The position numbers were made by a program, and so were the translations under genes. A stretch of DNA of 64,000 nt from Morinoia aosen. Lineage: Eukaryota > Arthropoda > Malacostraca > Amphipoda > Talitridae. This document shows positions 31,492 to 45,049 of the stretch, piece after piece. Below the pieces are notes generated by a model that saw only the letters and a list, made by a program, of their open reading frames with translations, ran no database searches and was not told the DNA's origin. Position 1 is the stretch's first letter. The number at the start of each line of letters is the position of its first letter. The DNA is taken from positions 42,076,964 to 42,140,963 of the forward strand of contig CM059556.1 of assembly GCA_030386875.1 (NCBI GenBank), written 5' to 3'.

Positions 31492-34400
31492 CATACCTCC
31501 CCCCTTTACCCGGATAGGTATTCAATTATAAATAAATAAAATATTATTCGGGCGGATAAAAACAAAAATGTAAATTTCAAACACAAAATCCGCCTCACAT
31601 GGGTGTAATACTCAAGGGTAATTAGTAATCAAACAATTAAATTTGATCAAACTCAGCAAAAGATACCTCGCAAAAGAATTATTTATAACACTATGCAACA
31701 CAAGCAAGAAGTACAAGGGCGCTGAAGCGATAAACCATAAATCATAATGCCCTCATCCTCAACATTGAAAAGAAATAAACCTAGCTGCTACAAAAAAAAA
31801 CAGCACAACTAATTAACTTACAATAACGTCAACAAGGCATGGCAAGGGATAGCAAACGAAACGCCAGATAATCTCATTAATAAAAACACAATTTCGATTC
31901 GCATCAACCCAAATAATTTCATTGCCTTCGCAATAAAAAGTTATTAGTCGTCGCAACAATTTGTAAATAAAAACAATTTAGACCTCAGGTAATCACATGA
32001 AATCACACACCAACATCGCAAAACCTTGTGCATGAAAAATAAAAAGAAATTTCAAATAAGTCCAAAAAAACATTAATAACGAAATAATAACTAAACAAAA
32101 TTAAAGCAAATCCATTATTTAAATTTCGCACAACTACAAATGTTAACACCATCGTTTTCTCCAAACATGTTGCACTCGCTCGATCGCATAGTGAGCGTAA
32201 AACACATACAGCATTAGCATGATTAAATAGTTATTACATAGCGAGAACTAGATTAAATAGTGATTATATAGCTTATACGATTATAAAACATCTAAGCGGA
32301 TTAAACACATTAAAACGCATAAACCCTTAAACGCATAAAACTTTTCAACGTGTCTCTTATTACATTTTACCCTCCAATTTTCACGGAGTTAAACGCATCC
32401 AAACAAAAGCATAATTCTTGCAGAATTTTCAACAACGCTTTCCCATCTTCAGTCCGAATTTTAGTCGCATTTTCAAATACAAATAAACTCGATTTTCAAC
32501 GAGCGCATAAATTTTTCCAGTAATATTTTCCTGCTCCTTTTTCCAATATTTCAATTTCAATTTTCTCATAATTTTTCTTATTATTTTCAATCTCAATTTC
32601 CAATTCTGAAGCTCTACTGTCGTCAAAGTTTATGTGTTTTTGGTTTTTGAGAACAAAGTCGCTGAGGCACCACGCCGTCTGAGCGGAGCACGGCTCAACC
32701 ACGTGTACTCGCCACGTGCTTAACACGCGGTACTTGCCCGTACCCGCTGTCACTCGCACAGCACGCGAAGCTGAAATGAAACGAAAACAAAGAAACAATT
32801 AGCATGGCCAGATATCAACAACATGAGTTAACAACCAATTAAAAATATAAAGAAATTAAAATTCAAACAGGTAAATAATACTAAGTACGAATCTCATTAA
32901 TTGAGTTAACAGTCTACTCATGAACCCAATTGTTAAAGCATAAGTTTAGGCAAAGTCCATTCACCTCCCATTAATCTAAAGTATTTACTCTCGGTAAATT
33001 CTCGTTAAAAGGAAAAGTGAGAACCTATAAATTGAGAACTACATTTTTGAGTCTCGTTCGGGAAATTTCCAGTCACGTGAGTGCTGATTTTAAATCGATT
33101 TCAAATTTAATTTAATTTTGCTGAGACAGCAAAATTGCACCGCCTCATCGACTCGTCAGCCAAGTCAGCGCATGCCTCTCGCCGGCAACGAGCTATTTTT
33201 AGCTGCGAACTAATTAAAAATCCACAGGCGTGAGCAAGGAAAAACTAAAAAATAGAACAAATTTCATAAACAGCAAATTCCTCACAAGCACGTATTCACC
33301 GAATAAAACCTCGAATTTAAAAACAAAACCAGAAAGGTTACTTCAGTTCAAAGAGATTCACCATGCTGCTTTTTGCAGATGAACACTACAATGCAAAATT
33401 AGAAGCAAATAGATTATAAGCAAAACGTTTACGAAAATACAATGGAACATAGCAAAAGCACTGAAAATACTTGGTATATACATAAGAAACATACGTAAGA
33501 ACGTACTTCAAAAATCAAATCAAAATCAATTTTCACGTTAGATGCTTGACAATCAATTTTAATCTTTCAATCAGTTGTAAATTGTCAATTGGACAATTTT
33601 GGTATTCAAGAAAATAAATTGCATTCTTTTAGAATTAAAACATTTTAAATTTCATAGCACAAAATTTTACTGAACATGAAATTCAGATAGGCTTTTAAAA
33701 TGACTTTTATGATGCACTAGATCGTTTCAACGTGCTCAAAAATTATTAACTGAAGGATTATTAAATGAAGCCTCTCTCATTGACAAATGACTATGAAGTA
33801 AATTAAATTTTACTCTCACACTGAATTAGTGTGGACTCTCACGTCCAAAACACATCTAATTCATGACTATCCACCAGTCACACCAGTCACTAAAAAATGT
33901 TTTAACAACATTAACAACATTAACAACATTTAACAATATTAATGACATTTGTGGCACTTTACCATAATCTTTAATGGTCACTATCATAACTAGTTACCTA
34001 GTCATATACTGCTTCACAGTATTACTACCTTCACAGTATTACCAACATTACTGCCTCGTGCCAATACTAAAGCGTACGAAATGCTGAGCACAGCTCTCGG
34101 CCTTGCGCCGGCGTACAAAAAAAACATCTGCCTCTGCATCAAGCAAAAAAAACATCACACTCACTCGTGTGCGCTGCAGTGCAGCTGCACTGGTAACTTT
34201 ACTCGATACTCTTTACCAGTGATACTTGATACTCGATACTCGTTACTCTTTAACTTATTACCAGACAACCACGTGTGGTTAATTAACGGGCATCTATCGC
34301 CTCTCATTATTATTCGCCAGCACAATGACAACCGCAATCTACAATGCTTAACTCTGACCGTCATGGTATCAATGGTATTATTTCCACCACATGAAATTAT

Positions 34401-34589
34401 GAACTGAAATCAGAGTCCCATCGAAATTAACGGTAACAGCTTCTCTTAAAGCTTACTCACTTAATTGTCTGCGCGAATTACTTTAATACTATTTCTCAAC
34501 AGTATCACACGATCTCGCTGGTAAATTTACCTGGTAACATTTAACCATTTTACCAGATATATCCACAGCCTAGTCGGTATCTTCACTTA

Positions 34590-34840
34590 TTTATTTTCTT
34601 CTCTCGCGACCACTATATGCCCCGGCTCTGTTGCTCCTCTTAGCACAGGTATTTTCTTCTCTCGCGACAACTATATGCCCCGGCTCTGTTGCTCCTCTTA
34701 GCACAGGTAACTTCTCGTTTTATTTATCGCGTGCTATCCTTTAAATTTAATTGCTGTCCACTTAATGCAGCGACTCATTCAATAATGCGCTATCGATCAA
34801 TTGCTGTCCACTTAATACAGCGACTCGTTTCCTTACTCTA
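34590..34840 (+). repeat. Short tandem duplications inside the LTR element
   Basis: A unit of about 57 bp (TTTTCTTCTCTCGCGAC ... TTAGCACAGGTA) occurs twice in a row. It is followed by a second pair built on TTGCTGTCCACTTAAT(G/A)CAGC. Confidence 0.85.
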
Positions 34841-37771
34841 ATGCATGAAAATTGATTTTTACAAAGGTCTTCAGCACTACCTTTGGGCAATTTGGAACGC
34901 ACCTTCCCCTGCAGCATCCTATCAGACGCAACCAGCAAAAAAAACTCAAATATGATCTTTAAAAATGACACAATAAATGTCCAAAAAATAGTCACCCCTT
35001 AAATAACCTTTCTGCCCGCAAACAAACAGGGATACTTTTAAAGAGCATTTTGCAACTGACCGCCTCGCTCAAATTACAGGGAGCATTACATGACCTAACT
35101 GTTGCACTGGCTACAGGAGGCATTTAAGGATACTTATGTCTCTTTCGCCAACATATCATCACTAGAAAAATATTCGTGGCAGTCATTGCACTCACTACAG
35201 GCGCGTTGGTTACTGGAATTTCAGGCATAGTTACGTTACTAGTTCGATGTCTAGGTATTACACAAAAAACAATTACTGCTCAACTGAGCTTACGATTGCT
35301 CAAAAGCAATTTTTTACAACAGTTACTAAATCAATACAAATTTAGTTAAATCACTTATAGCAACACTTCAAGAAAATTGCGCCACTCACTTCAAAAAAAC
35401 TCTCTTAAACTCTTAAAAAAACTCATGTCTAGGGATTATTGCACTCAGTGTAGGTGCACACTGCTTGCTCTCTAACTTGCTCTCACTGCGAGTACAGCCT
35501 ATGTTTGGCCTTGTGTCGCGAGAAATGGTCCCTTCACCTCCTTGTTAACAATTCATTAACAAGAAGATCAGGTTCTCGGAATAGAGGAATGGCACACCTC
35601 CAGGCTATATACACAACACAAATTAAATGAATTATCATCGGCAATTACAGTACATATACTAAAAATAAAGGTACTCACCGGGGATCGCTGACCCACTTAC
35701 GCAGCGCATTTTCTGGGCGCCCTCCTTGGTGTTACGATTGATCGCTTCTAATATGGTGGGGCATGATACACAGGATGAACTATGCTTAACATTTATAATT
35801 TCCAGCTATACGTCATACAAACATTAATGAGCGTACACACAATGAATGGTGTTAGGAACAATGCTAATTAAGTAATGAAATCAAATAGCATTCGTCAAAT
35901 GACTTACATCACATAATTACACAGAAATATTGGCTGGCCAGCCTTTAACCGCAGATTGCTTATGCACCCAAACATAACACAAATAATGCCTACAATATCT
36001 CAGCGCCCCCCAGCAGCCCAGTAGGCGAAGGTCACTTCAACCACAAAATTCGTCCGCGACTCGCTTCAGTTCAAAGGCCTATCTTATGCACTGTTCAGAA
36101 AATGTCTAGTGAGGACGTTATCTTGCTCATTTCGTTTCAGCATGTTCACACGTCGATTCCCTTCATTCGAGCTGATCAATCCTCAGATGTATGACTGAAT
36201 TACCGTCCCGCCTGTCAAAGATAAAAATTTAACTTGTTACTTTTTAAGCGCATCAATGACTGAATGACAATGAATTATCGCAATATTTATCTCAATAATA
36301 TCTTTACTCTTTCTTTTTAAGAAATGCATCTCTTACCCTCCCTTCTAGTGCAGCATCTCCATGTTCCATCAATGACTCCCACGGTGGGTTATGTTTTGAT
36401 AAATTTCCCCTTTGTGAACGTGGTGACGGGAACACGTAAATTTTCTGCAAGTGAAACGAGAAATGTGTTACTTTCTGGATTACATTATAGCGTGAAACTT
36501 AGTATAATTTTCAATATAGCCACTTTTCTTATTATTGCATTAAGCACGCTTGTTATTGTGAACACACCCGCGTTTCTTGGTTGCACCTCACGTTACGGTT
36601 TCGCCGGTCGAACTGTCCATTGTTCCTCAGACGCCTTGAGCCCTGGCGTATTTTCTTCGAGGGTTGTTCACTCTCACCTTCGGCCTATAAGAATCCTCAG
36701 ACCCTGCCAGTGACCGCCCACATCTCTTCTCATTGGTAGTCCCGCAGTTCGTCTTTATTTATTTTTCCTTAGCCTCATTGTATCCCACGCTCCAGCCCTT
36801 CGAAGTCGACCGTTAGTTTTCCCTGTCCCTCGGCCTGAGTATCGATTTATATGTGACTACAAGGTGGCTTTGTCTTGCCCTTGGGTAGGCATTTTTCCGA
36901 CCGTCTCGAGTTTCCCAAGTGCTCGCCCGCATGAAAGAATTTGCTATCACCACAACACTATCAGAAACAACACACACTGTAAACATACATCGCTTGTCTC
37001 TCGCACCTTATCGCGGCTTCCTAACATTGCTGAGTTAAAAGAAAACATACAGGCATAAAAAACATACATGTTGAAGCGACATAAAAACATTCATGTTGAA
37101 GCGACCCCTCTGTGCTGCTGGACTTTACTGAGATATTTCAACCCACAACTTTTTACGCAATTACAAGAATTTTCATTTTAAATTCGCAAAAATTTGATCA
37201 TTCTGAACAGATTCTCGACACTTGACGCCTGCGCGCACGCAAACAATAACTGACTGAAGAAAAAAAACACTACCACTGCTGCTGCGACCACAATAACAAT
37301 TAATTGTTGCTGCGTTACTTATCTTAAATTGTAGGTTTAGTTGTCGTTGTCGAACGATGTCGCGGTCTCTGCAGTCGTTGGAAGCGATGCACCGTTACAG
37401 CTTCACCCGTAGTACGAAGATAACGTAGTCGGATGAATCACCTCGTAGTTGTAGTTTTTAGCTCTGTAGTCGCCCTTTCCGTAGATCTCTGAAATTCTCT
37501 GTAGACGCTGTCCTTATTCTCGGTTTCGTGTAGCTCTGACTGTCTCTTCAGAGCCTCTTCTTAGTAGTTATGATTCTTGTCACCAGACGATCAGTAGTAG
37601 TTATCAGTAATCTTCTCCGCCGTGTTGATTTGCTGAAGTCACTGGATCTTCTCAAACTTTTGTAGGTCTCGAAGAATACTGTATCTTCTTAACTTTTCAA
37701 TTACATCTTCTTGACTTCTAAATTATATCGTCTTAAATTCGTGGGTCCGTCAACTCTCTGGCCACCAAATA

Positions 37772-37937
37772 TGCAGGCAGACAGAGGTTAGAGATAACAA
37801 TGGAGAAGAGCAGCGTTTACTGGTAGGATGCTTTACAGGTGGGGATGCGAACCAAATGCGCGGGCCCTAAAGAGCTCACCGCTTATAAGACCTCTGAGGT
37901 GCACGGGGGAAGAGGGGCATGGATGGCGCTTGGCGCA
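37772..37937 (-). repeat. LTR, right copy (5' LTR of the element)
   Basis: Identical to the left copy over the full 166 bp. The primer-binding-site candidate lies beside it at about 37,748-37,767 on the minus strand. Confidence 0.92.
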
Positions 37938-37974
37938 TAAGGACTCTAATTCAAAGTTACAGTTTGCATAGGCG

Positions 37975-38135
37975 AAGCAGGCCCCAGTGTTGTGGGGATG
38001 CCATGTGAAGCGTAAACTGGCTATGCAAACTTCAGTGCTATGATGATGCCATGCGAAGTGTAAACTGGCGATGCAGACCTCAGAGCAATGGGGACGCGAT
38101 GCGAAGTGTAAACTGGCGATGCACAACCTGGTGGC
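37975..38135 (+). repeat. About 50 bp tandem repeat, three units
   Basis: Units of the form GAAGTGTAAACTGGCGATGC ... recur three times just outside the right LTR. On the minus strand they give a fortuitous open frame. Confidence 0.85.
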
Positions 38136-38611
38136 AGGAGAGCTCACAATTCCGACGCCAGCGTTGCGAGTTGCTTGTGTTGCTAACTAACCCCAATGGT
38201 TGAGAAGCACTGACGGTGACTGCAGTAGACTAACATCGGTGGAGAAGTTGCGTGAATTTGACTCAGAGCCGTTAATTCAATAGGTCGGTTCATTTATCAA
38301 TAGTTTGATAATGAAATCGACATTGTCGTAAATGATTACCGTTTCAAATTTAATTTAAAAATGAAGTGACTCGTTTATATCTGTTGCATTTTATTTCCGT
38401 TACCTCAATTCCATCATCCCAGAAAATAAATAGACAGACGTTCAAATTTTTTGCTGAATTTTAAATACAGATTGAGTCGTATTATTTCTAAAGTCAATTC
38501 TGATGAAAATTTTTGCAAGGTCGTCTAAAAAATTAAAACCCTATCCTACATTATTGTCTCCTGCTCAAAAATTTGGTTGCATCGCACAGAAAAATCGTTT
38601 TAGATAAAATT

Positions 38612-40130
38612 TAGAGTGTCACGAGATATGGTCCCGCCTCCTTACTAAATTTCTTTAGTGAGGAAATCAGGTTCTCGTTGTTGAGGAATTGGTATACCAA
38701 CATAAGATGACACAATACACAAGGAATGCAAGGGAATATAAAAGAACACAGTCACTAAGGAAAACAAACAACATGTACATATGCTAAAATTAGGACTGTA
38801 CTCACCGATGATTAGAGACCCGACTTACATCAGCGCGTTTCTGTGCGCTAGCTGCCTCGGTGAAATATGGTACTAGCGAAGACAGGTTATACTCGTAAAA
38901 CTCCATATGGAAGGGCTAATGTTATTTTCCTGGTAAAATGCATCCTACTACAAAACATTAACCGTAAAATTACTGGAACTGTAAGTTATACAAGTTGACA
39001 AGTGCTGCTCTACCTAATTGACCGGTCAAATTCTTTAAGTTAACTACACACCGAACACATAAAAAATAATGCCTAACTGTCGGGGGCGCACTCCAACGGC
39101 ACAGTAGATGGTTATTAGCCTCGGCTCATCAATTCATTCGCCCAAGAGCAGCTTCAGTTCAAATCCCTGTTTCATACACAGTGCAGATAATGTCTTTCGA
39201 CGTTTTATGAAGAGACCGAACTTGCAAACAAAACCGCCCTCCTGCAGGACAACAAAATTTGCCGATTACTTTGATTCTACAATTTTTCTCATATATATAT
39301 GTACATATTCCACATTTAATTCAACTGCACCAATTTTCTTTTTCATTATATGAGCCTATTGTTTCCAACGTTATCTATCGTAACAAAAGAACGAGTCTCA
39401 CCCGCCCGGCGAAGCAACTAAAAATTTTTTTTCTTCTAAACGACCTCCACGGTACGGGACATCCTTCGCCCTTCTGCAAAAGTAGATGTAAAATTTTAAT
39501 CTATTGATTCAAAAAATATGTCTTAACAAGTTTCACTTCTCACTTATTTTTCAGAGTCTGACATTTTAAGTTAACACCTAGTCACGACGCACCTTATCGA
39601 AAGGCTCGCAAAAACTTACTAACTTTTGTTCCCCGCGCTACCCAGAGTGTTCTTTGAGGGCTGCCCTCTTTCTCAATACATGACCAATCGTACTTCTCCC
39701 GCACTTCAAAACACACGCTTACCCCATTCCATTGGCTGTTCTGGCGCTCGCCAGCTCCTTATTCGCTGTGACAAGAACGCGACTTTTATGAGTCAATCTT
39801 GAAGTCAGAAATCTTTGCTATGGTTACTCTGTATTTTAAGTACAGCGATTTGTCACTGTCAGCCCCTCGTGGTTTTTCCTCTTACCCAAAGTGTTCGGCG
39901 AACGAAGCTTCCCACGACTCTACACTGGACTGGGCCCATGGGTCAGCAATAAATTTTGCCCATGCGGTTACAAACACCGACTCTCTGTTCGGGCTCTCAA
40001 GGTCTGATTACAAAGCAAAACATTAGCCCCAGACTCGAGTGCACAACTTCGCTCACACGATACATAAACTTATGTTGAATCCAAACATTCAGGCCTACAA
40101 CACACATGTTGGAGCGACCCATCTGTACCG
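38612..40130 (-). mobile_element. Diverged relative of the LTR element interior
   Basis: Collinear words are shared with 35,512-37,110: CACGAGATATGGTCCC versus CGCGAGAAATGGTCCC, GAAATCAGGTTCTCG, GTACTCACCG, GCTTCAGTTCAAA and ACATGTTGGAGCGACCC versus CATGTTGAAGCGACCC, with much divergence between. No LTR was recognised at either end. It is probably an older family member truncated or overrun by other sequence. Confidence 0.6.
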
Positions 40131-42054
40131 CTGGAATGCACCTGAACACAATTTATAAACTCACAATTTAGTTCAAACAAAAAAAAAACACTGTAGTAAA
40201 TATGCACAACTTATCCCAAAAATTTAAACACAAACGTATATCCCAATAAAACATAAAGGTATATCCCAACAGAGATTCAGAGCAAAAGGAAGATGGCGGC
40301 GGGCGAACATCAGTTTCCTAAAATGGGATTGCTTTTGCCTTCATATGTTAACCGCAGGCTTACGTTCAGATGTAAGCTTGCGTTCCCTTCCACCTCAAGT
40401 TCCGCCTCATCTGGTAAAAAAAAGTATATCACTAATGTCGTCAAGGGGAGAAAAACTACGGAGAGTAATGTGTTTAAAAACTTGAGCTTGCAACATATCG
40501 TACCTAAATTAGAAATTTTTCAAGTTTTAAACGTACTTGTAAAATAGAGAACTTTTCCTCGTTCATATCGCGCACGATGCATTGAGGTGCGCTGCAAGCA
40601 TCGCGTGGTTGCGCGAGCTCTGACGTCGATGTTGTCCAAACATGATTATTTCATCCTCATATCAGCGGTAGAATTTCACGCGTGTCGCAGATCGAGTTAT
40701 CGCTATCGCTACAATCAGTTCATAAAAATCTGCATTTCATTTGTTATCAGTACGGTTGACCGATCAGAAGTTGTCAGATGATTACGTCCGATTGTGGAGT
40801 TCAGTCCGACTTGTGCTGCTTTGACCAGGTCGTGTGCTGTTCAAGTCGTCGTAAACAAGCCTAAAGAAGAAGTTTGATAAGAAGTTTTCTGTGAGTATCC
40901 TTCAATATGAAGTTTCATTTGAATTCTGCGTGGCCCAATGCCAGTCCACGAGTTGCAAATATATGCAACACCTATAAAAGGAGTACGGGAGGGGGGGAAT
41001 ACTCAAGAACCCAGTCTAACTTTTTCGCTTATGCGTTTGTAATTTTGGCCGGCCGATGTTGTGTACGATACTATGCCTCGGTGGAAAAGTTAGACTATAG
41101 CTATGTATGTGTATCAATAATATGCTCCCTGCAATTCCACACCTCAATGAATCCCGTCTTGGAAGGAATAGGTTTCGTATGTAATATTAACAGATGAAAA
41201 TAGGTAAAGCATCGTTTCACATGAAAAAAGATGAAATTGTCGAGGACGAGTGCAGACAAACAAATGCGTTGCATTGTTCCGTTTTGGGATTTTTCTCAGA
41301 ACTTTTACTCTGCTCAAAAATGAGAGAAAACAAACAATTAATGGTGAGATCGCTGCTTCATGCTAGGTTGTGTAAGTTAATTTGACGCTCTGATCCATTG
41401 ATGAATGTACTCCATTAGTTCTCTAAAATGATATGCTACTCAAAACACTAGGTACATTCTTACAGTTCGTTGGCTTTCTTATTTCTCAAATTCTGTTTCA
41501 ATTCTTCTGCAATTAATGAATATTAAACCTTTTTATCGTGAACAACTCACGGTAAATCTACGTGCATTTTTGCATATTTTTTAAGATATTTGTCAAACTA
41601 AATTAATTAATATATAGTTCCACTTAAAATTTTCTAAAATTTCTTATCACAGACAAATTTTATTTAATAAAAAATATAACAAAAATCGAATGAATTATAC
41701 GAAGCACAAGTCTTCTCATGCGCGCGGCTGTTTAGGTGGTGATGTTTTTCATTCATGTCAGATTAACGGAATGAATTTACAGTAGTTCATCCATGAAACC
41801 CAAGTTGTCTCTATTACACGCTGGAAAAAAATACACCTATGAGCATTCTGGCTTTAATTAAGTCTAATTTTGTTCACTTTTGTTGATTTAATTGCCACTA
41901 CAGTACTCTGATTTTGATGCGAATTAATTTACATGTTACTGATTCTATTATTCATCTGAATGAAAATAACATTCGTATCGTCTGATTCTGACCTCACGTT
42001 GGTATTTTTTATTTATTCCTGTTCATATTTTCATTCCTCTTTGATGCGTTGTGG
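40131..42054 (+). other. No recognised feature
   Basis: AT-rich sequence. An 84-codon frame starting AAGATGGCGGCGG at 40,293 has a good start context but no recognisable domain and no codon bias like the exons. Nothing else is supportable. Confidence 0.5.
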
Positions 42055-42222
42055 ACATCACTGACTCTATCTGGGTGTCACTTATGCAGTGTAGGGATGA
42101 CAGATGCGGTGTGGGTATCACAGATATGATGTGGGTATCACCAATGTAATGTAGATATCACAAATGCAATATGGGCATTGCAGATGCGATGTGTGTATCA
42201 CAGATGCGATGTGGGTATCCTA
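42055..42222 (+). repeat. About 21 bp minisatellite, roughly eight units
   Basis: Degenerate units of GATGTGGGTATCACAGATGC type recur from TGGACATCACTGAC to GATGTGGGTATCC. Confidence 0.9.
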
Positions 42223-42799
42223 AATGCCAAAAACTGTGAGCGCTGATACGCATCTAGAACCAAATTATTTAATTTCCTAGAATGATGCGTGTCGCTGTTC
42301 CGAGACGAGGATTGAGTGACTTTTGTCGCCACCAAAGAAGTTGCTTTGAACACAGGGCTTACCTTTTTAGGTCTCCTCTCAGTATATATCACGTGTGTAA
42401 CTGGCAAAAACTCTGCAAAATAATTCTAATCATGCCCGTAACCGCAGATACTTAAGGTTTCTATTTCTTAAGTTTTTAGCTAGATTTCAAGTTCCGTTGG
42501 AACTTCAATCAATTGCAGCAATTCGAACTGAACAGGATTAAGCGCTACCCAATTCAGCGATATGCGATCATCAGCGAGTGGCGAGGCTGGTCGAACCACA
42601 GACAGGTGGAAGCCAGCCCCACCATACCTTCAAGCTCCCCCGTGGGCTGCAATTAAATTGTGCGCTCTTGTGTTCTATGTTAATGCATCGGCGCTGATGC
42701 AGTGGCCTAGTTTTTGTGCACCGCAGTTTTTAAGGAGCGTAATGAACGGGTGTGAGGTGAGCAGCGTGATGGATGCGTCTCATGTGCTCCGTGTGGTGC

Positions 42800-42915
42800 T
42801 GGTGTGTTGAGAGCAGTGTGCTTGTGTGGCGTGCTGTTGTGTGGCGTGCTGTTGTGTCGCGGGCTGTTGTGTGGCGTATTGTTGTGTGGCGTGTTGTGTA
42901 TTGTGCTTTGTGCTT
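42800..42915 (+). repeat. About 15 bp GC-rich repeat
   Basis: GTGTGGCGTGCTGTT and variants recur about six times. Confidence 0.85.
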
Positions 42916-43857
42916 GCGAGGCGTGCTGTGTGTTTAATATCGTTTATCATCTGCATTCTGTTTTTCCTAACGGTATATCTCCACTCGTATATAGTGGGCT
43001 AATCATTTTATAAAACTGTATATTGTGGGAATAATCGAGACAGAGCATACAAAAACGTGTACTTCACGCTTTTTTTATTTTTTGTTTCCCAATTATTTTA
43101 ACCTTGCTTTCATGACATACGCTTAGTACTTTTGAAAATAATCAATTAATTTTGCCACTCAAAATTTGCATTTAATTCTCAACAGTGCATTAATTTTGTC
43201 TTTATTAGAATATAGTCATGCGTCTATTGTACGAATTCCCAGACGATGACGAAGATGCATGCCACAAAATTTGTGCGTTTTATTACACCTACATTTTGTT
43301 TCTTAGTAAAGGTACGTTCATTTTCTGTCATATCACGGTCATCCCATGATACGACAAAACTTTCATAAGTGAAAACCCTCTCATATGATGAAACGTGGAG
43401 TGCATACGCAAACAATGGTTAATTTCATATAAATTACTTCTTTTCCCTCCGATTTGACGAAGCGTGTTTTGATTTGAACAGAGCACTGTTCCAGTGTTCT
43501 GATGTCCAATGTTTTGTTGTGGATGAGCTGTGATCAGGACTCTATAACGCAGTGTAGTGTATCATGGATATTTTTATCTATGGCATCAGTGAGCATTAAT
43601 ATCTTTTGTAAAAGCCTTCAACACATCAATTGGAACATTACAGCAGTTTCTTTTATGTTCCCAGTATAATACGAGTCTTGTTTTTGCAATGACATACGTT
43701 GTATCCATACAAATTATACGATGGGTACCTTAGGTGATATCCGTTGTATCCCTTGTATAATATAAGCTCTTTCCTTTCTAAAATGCATGATGCGTCCTAT
43801 GTGTACTATAAGTGGTATCTTTCGTATGACGTACGTTAAGCAGTCTAATGCACCAAG

Positions 43858-45049
43858 ACTACACCTTTTTCACTTCAAATTAATCTAAGTCAAGTTCAAT
43901 TTAGTCCAAGTCAATTTCAATTTAATCCGAGTCAAGTTTAATTTAATCCGAGTCAAGTTCAGATTAATCCAAGTCAAGTTCAAATTAATCCAAGTCAAGT
44001 TCAAATTAATCCAAGTCAAGTTCAAATTAATTCGAGTCAAGTTCAAATTAATCCAAGTCAAGTTCAAATTAATCAAACCCTCAGTTGAGTTAAAAATGAC
44101 GTAATAATTTGTTAATTTGAGTTTTTGTGTTAAATATGTGTCTATTGGATGTTATGAGCAAAACTGGTTTCGAGGATTTATTTACACTCATAGATATTTA
44201 TACACCTGAAATTCCACTTTATCACATGTATGAAATCAAATACATGCAAGTACAAAATATTATCATTGGACGTTATGTAGATTTAATCTTTAAAAGAAAT
44301 ACACAAGTGCGATTCACTGAGTATTACTTTCAAGACTTAAATATTCATAAAATGATTATTATAAAAGTTAATGAAGTCTTAAAAGTATTATACTCGTATA
44401 TTGAATTGTGAACACACACAAATAAAATCAGTATTAAGTTTGAAACATTGTTTCTTGTATTATTATTGTGTATTGTAAATGGATCCTACATTTCTTCACA
44501 ATGACTAACACGGAATTTGAATGGATGGCAACATTTGTATTGCTAATACAAGAATGTATCTGGGTAGTAATGTACAACTATAAATTGTAATCAAACGGAA
44601 TCGTGCATTAGTACTCAGTGAATCGCACTTGTATATTTCTTTTAAAGATTAAATCTTCATATCGTCCAATGATAATATTTTGTACTTGCATGTATTTGAT
44701 TTCATATATGTGATATAGTGGAATTTCACGTGTATAAATATCTGAGTGTAAATAAATCCTCGAAACAAGTCTTGCTTATAACATCCAATAGATACATGTC
44801 TAACACAAAAAAACTCAAATTAACAAATTGTCATTTATTACTCAACTGACTTGAATTAATTTGAACTTGACTCGGATTAATTTGAACTTGACTTGGATTA
44901 ACTTGAACTTGACTTGGATTAAATTGAACTTGACTTGGATTAATTTGAACTTGACTTGGATTAAATTGAACTTGACTCGGATTAAATTGAACTTGACTTG
45001 GATTAAATTGAACTTGACTCGGATTAATTTGAAGTGAAAAAGGTGTAGT
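43858..45049 (+). mobile_element. Foldback-type DNA transposon (non-autonomous)
   Basis: The two ends are perfect inverted repeats for 28 bp (ACTACACCTTTTTCACTTCA...). The inverted homology continues through arms of about 450 bp each (43,858-44,325 and 44,612-45,049) around a loop of about 290 bp. Each arm contains nine or ten tandem copies of a 21 bp unit (TTAATCCAAGTCAAGTTCAAA). TA dinucleotides flank the CACCTTTTTCAC ends, so a TA target is possible. No transposase frame is present. Confidence 0.88.

Larger units (their letters stand above)
31326..37937 (-). mobile_element. Non-coding LTR retrotransposon (LARD-like), minus strand
   Basis: Two identical 166 bp direct repeats with TG...CA ends bound a 6.6 kb unit. 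Read on the minus strand, the 5' LTR is followed after four bases by TGGTGGCCAGAGAGTTGACG, a plausible tRNA primer-binding site. A polypurine tract AAAGGGGGGAGG lies just before the 3' LTR. The interior has no frame longer than about 130 codons and nothing resembling gag, protease, RT or integrase. This matches the large non-autonomous retrotransposon derivatives. No clean target-site duplication is visible (GGATA versus TAAGG). Confidence 0.82.

Noticed and set aside
36324-36713. 129-codon frame within the LTR element
   Set aside because: It is on the strand opposite to the element, has no retroviral-type motif, and is not kept in the diverged copy.
40293-40547. 84-codon frame with good start context
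   Set aside because: No domain, no splice context and no codon bias like the exons. It lies just after a transposon relic.
44127-44411. 94-codon frame in the foldback element
   Set aside because: It spans one arm of the inverted repeat, and the mirrored arm does not keep it open. AT-rich composition explains it.
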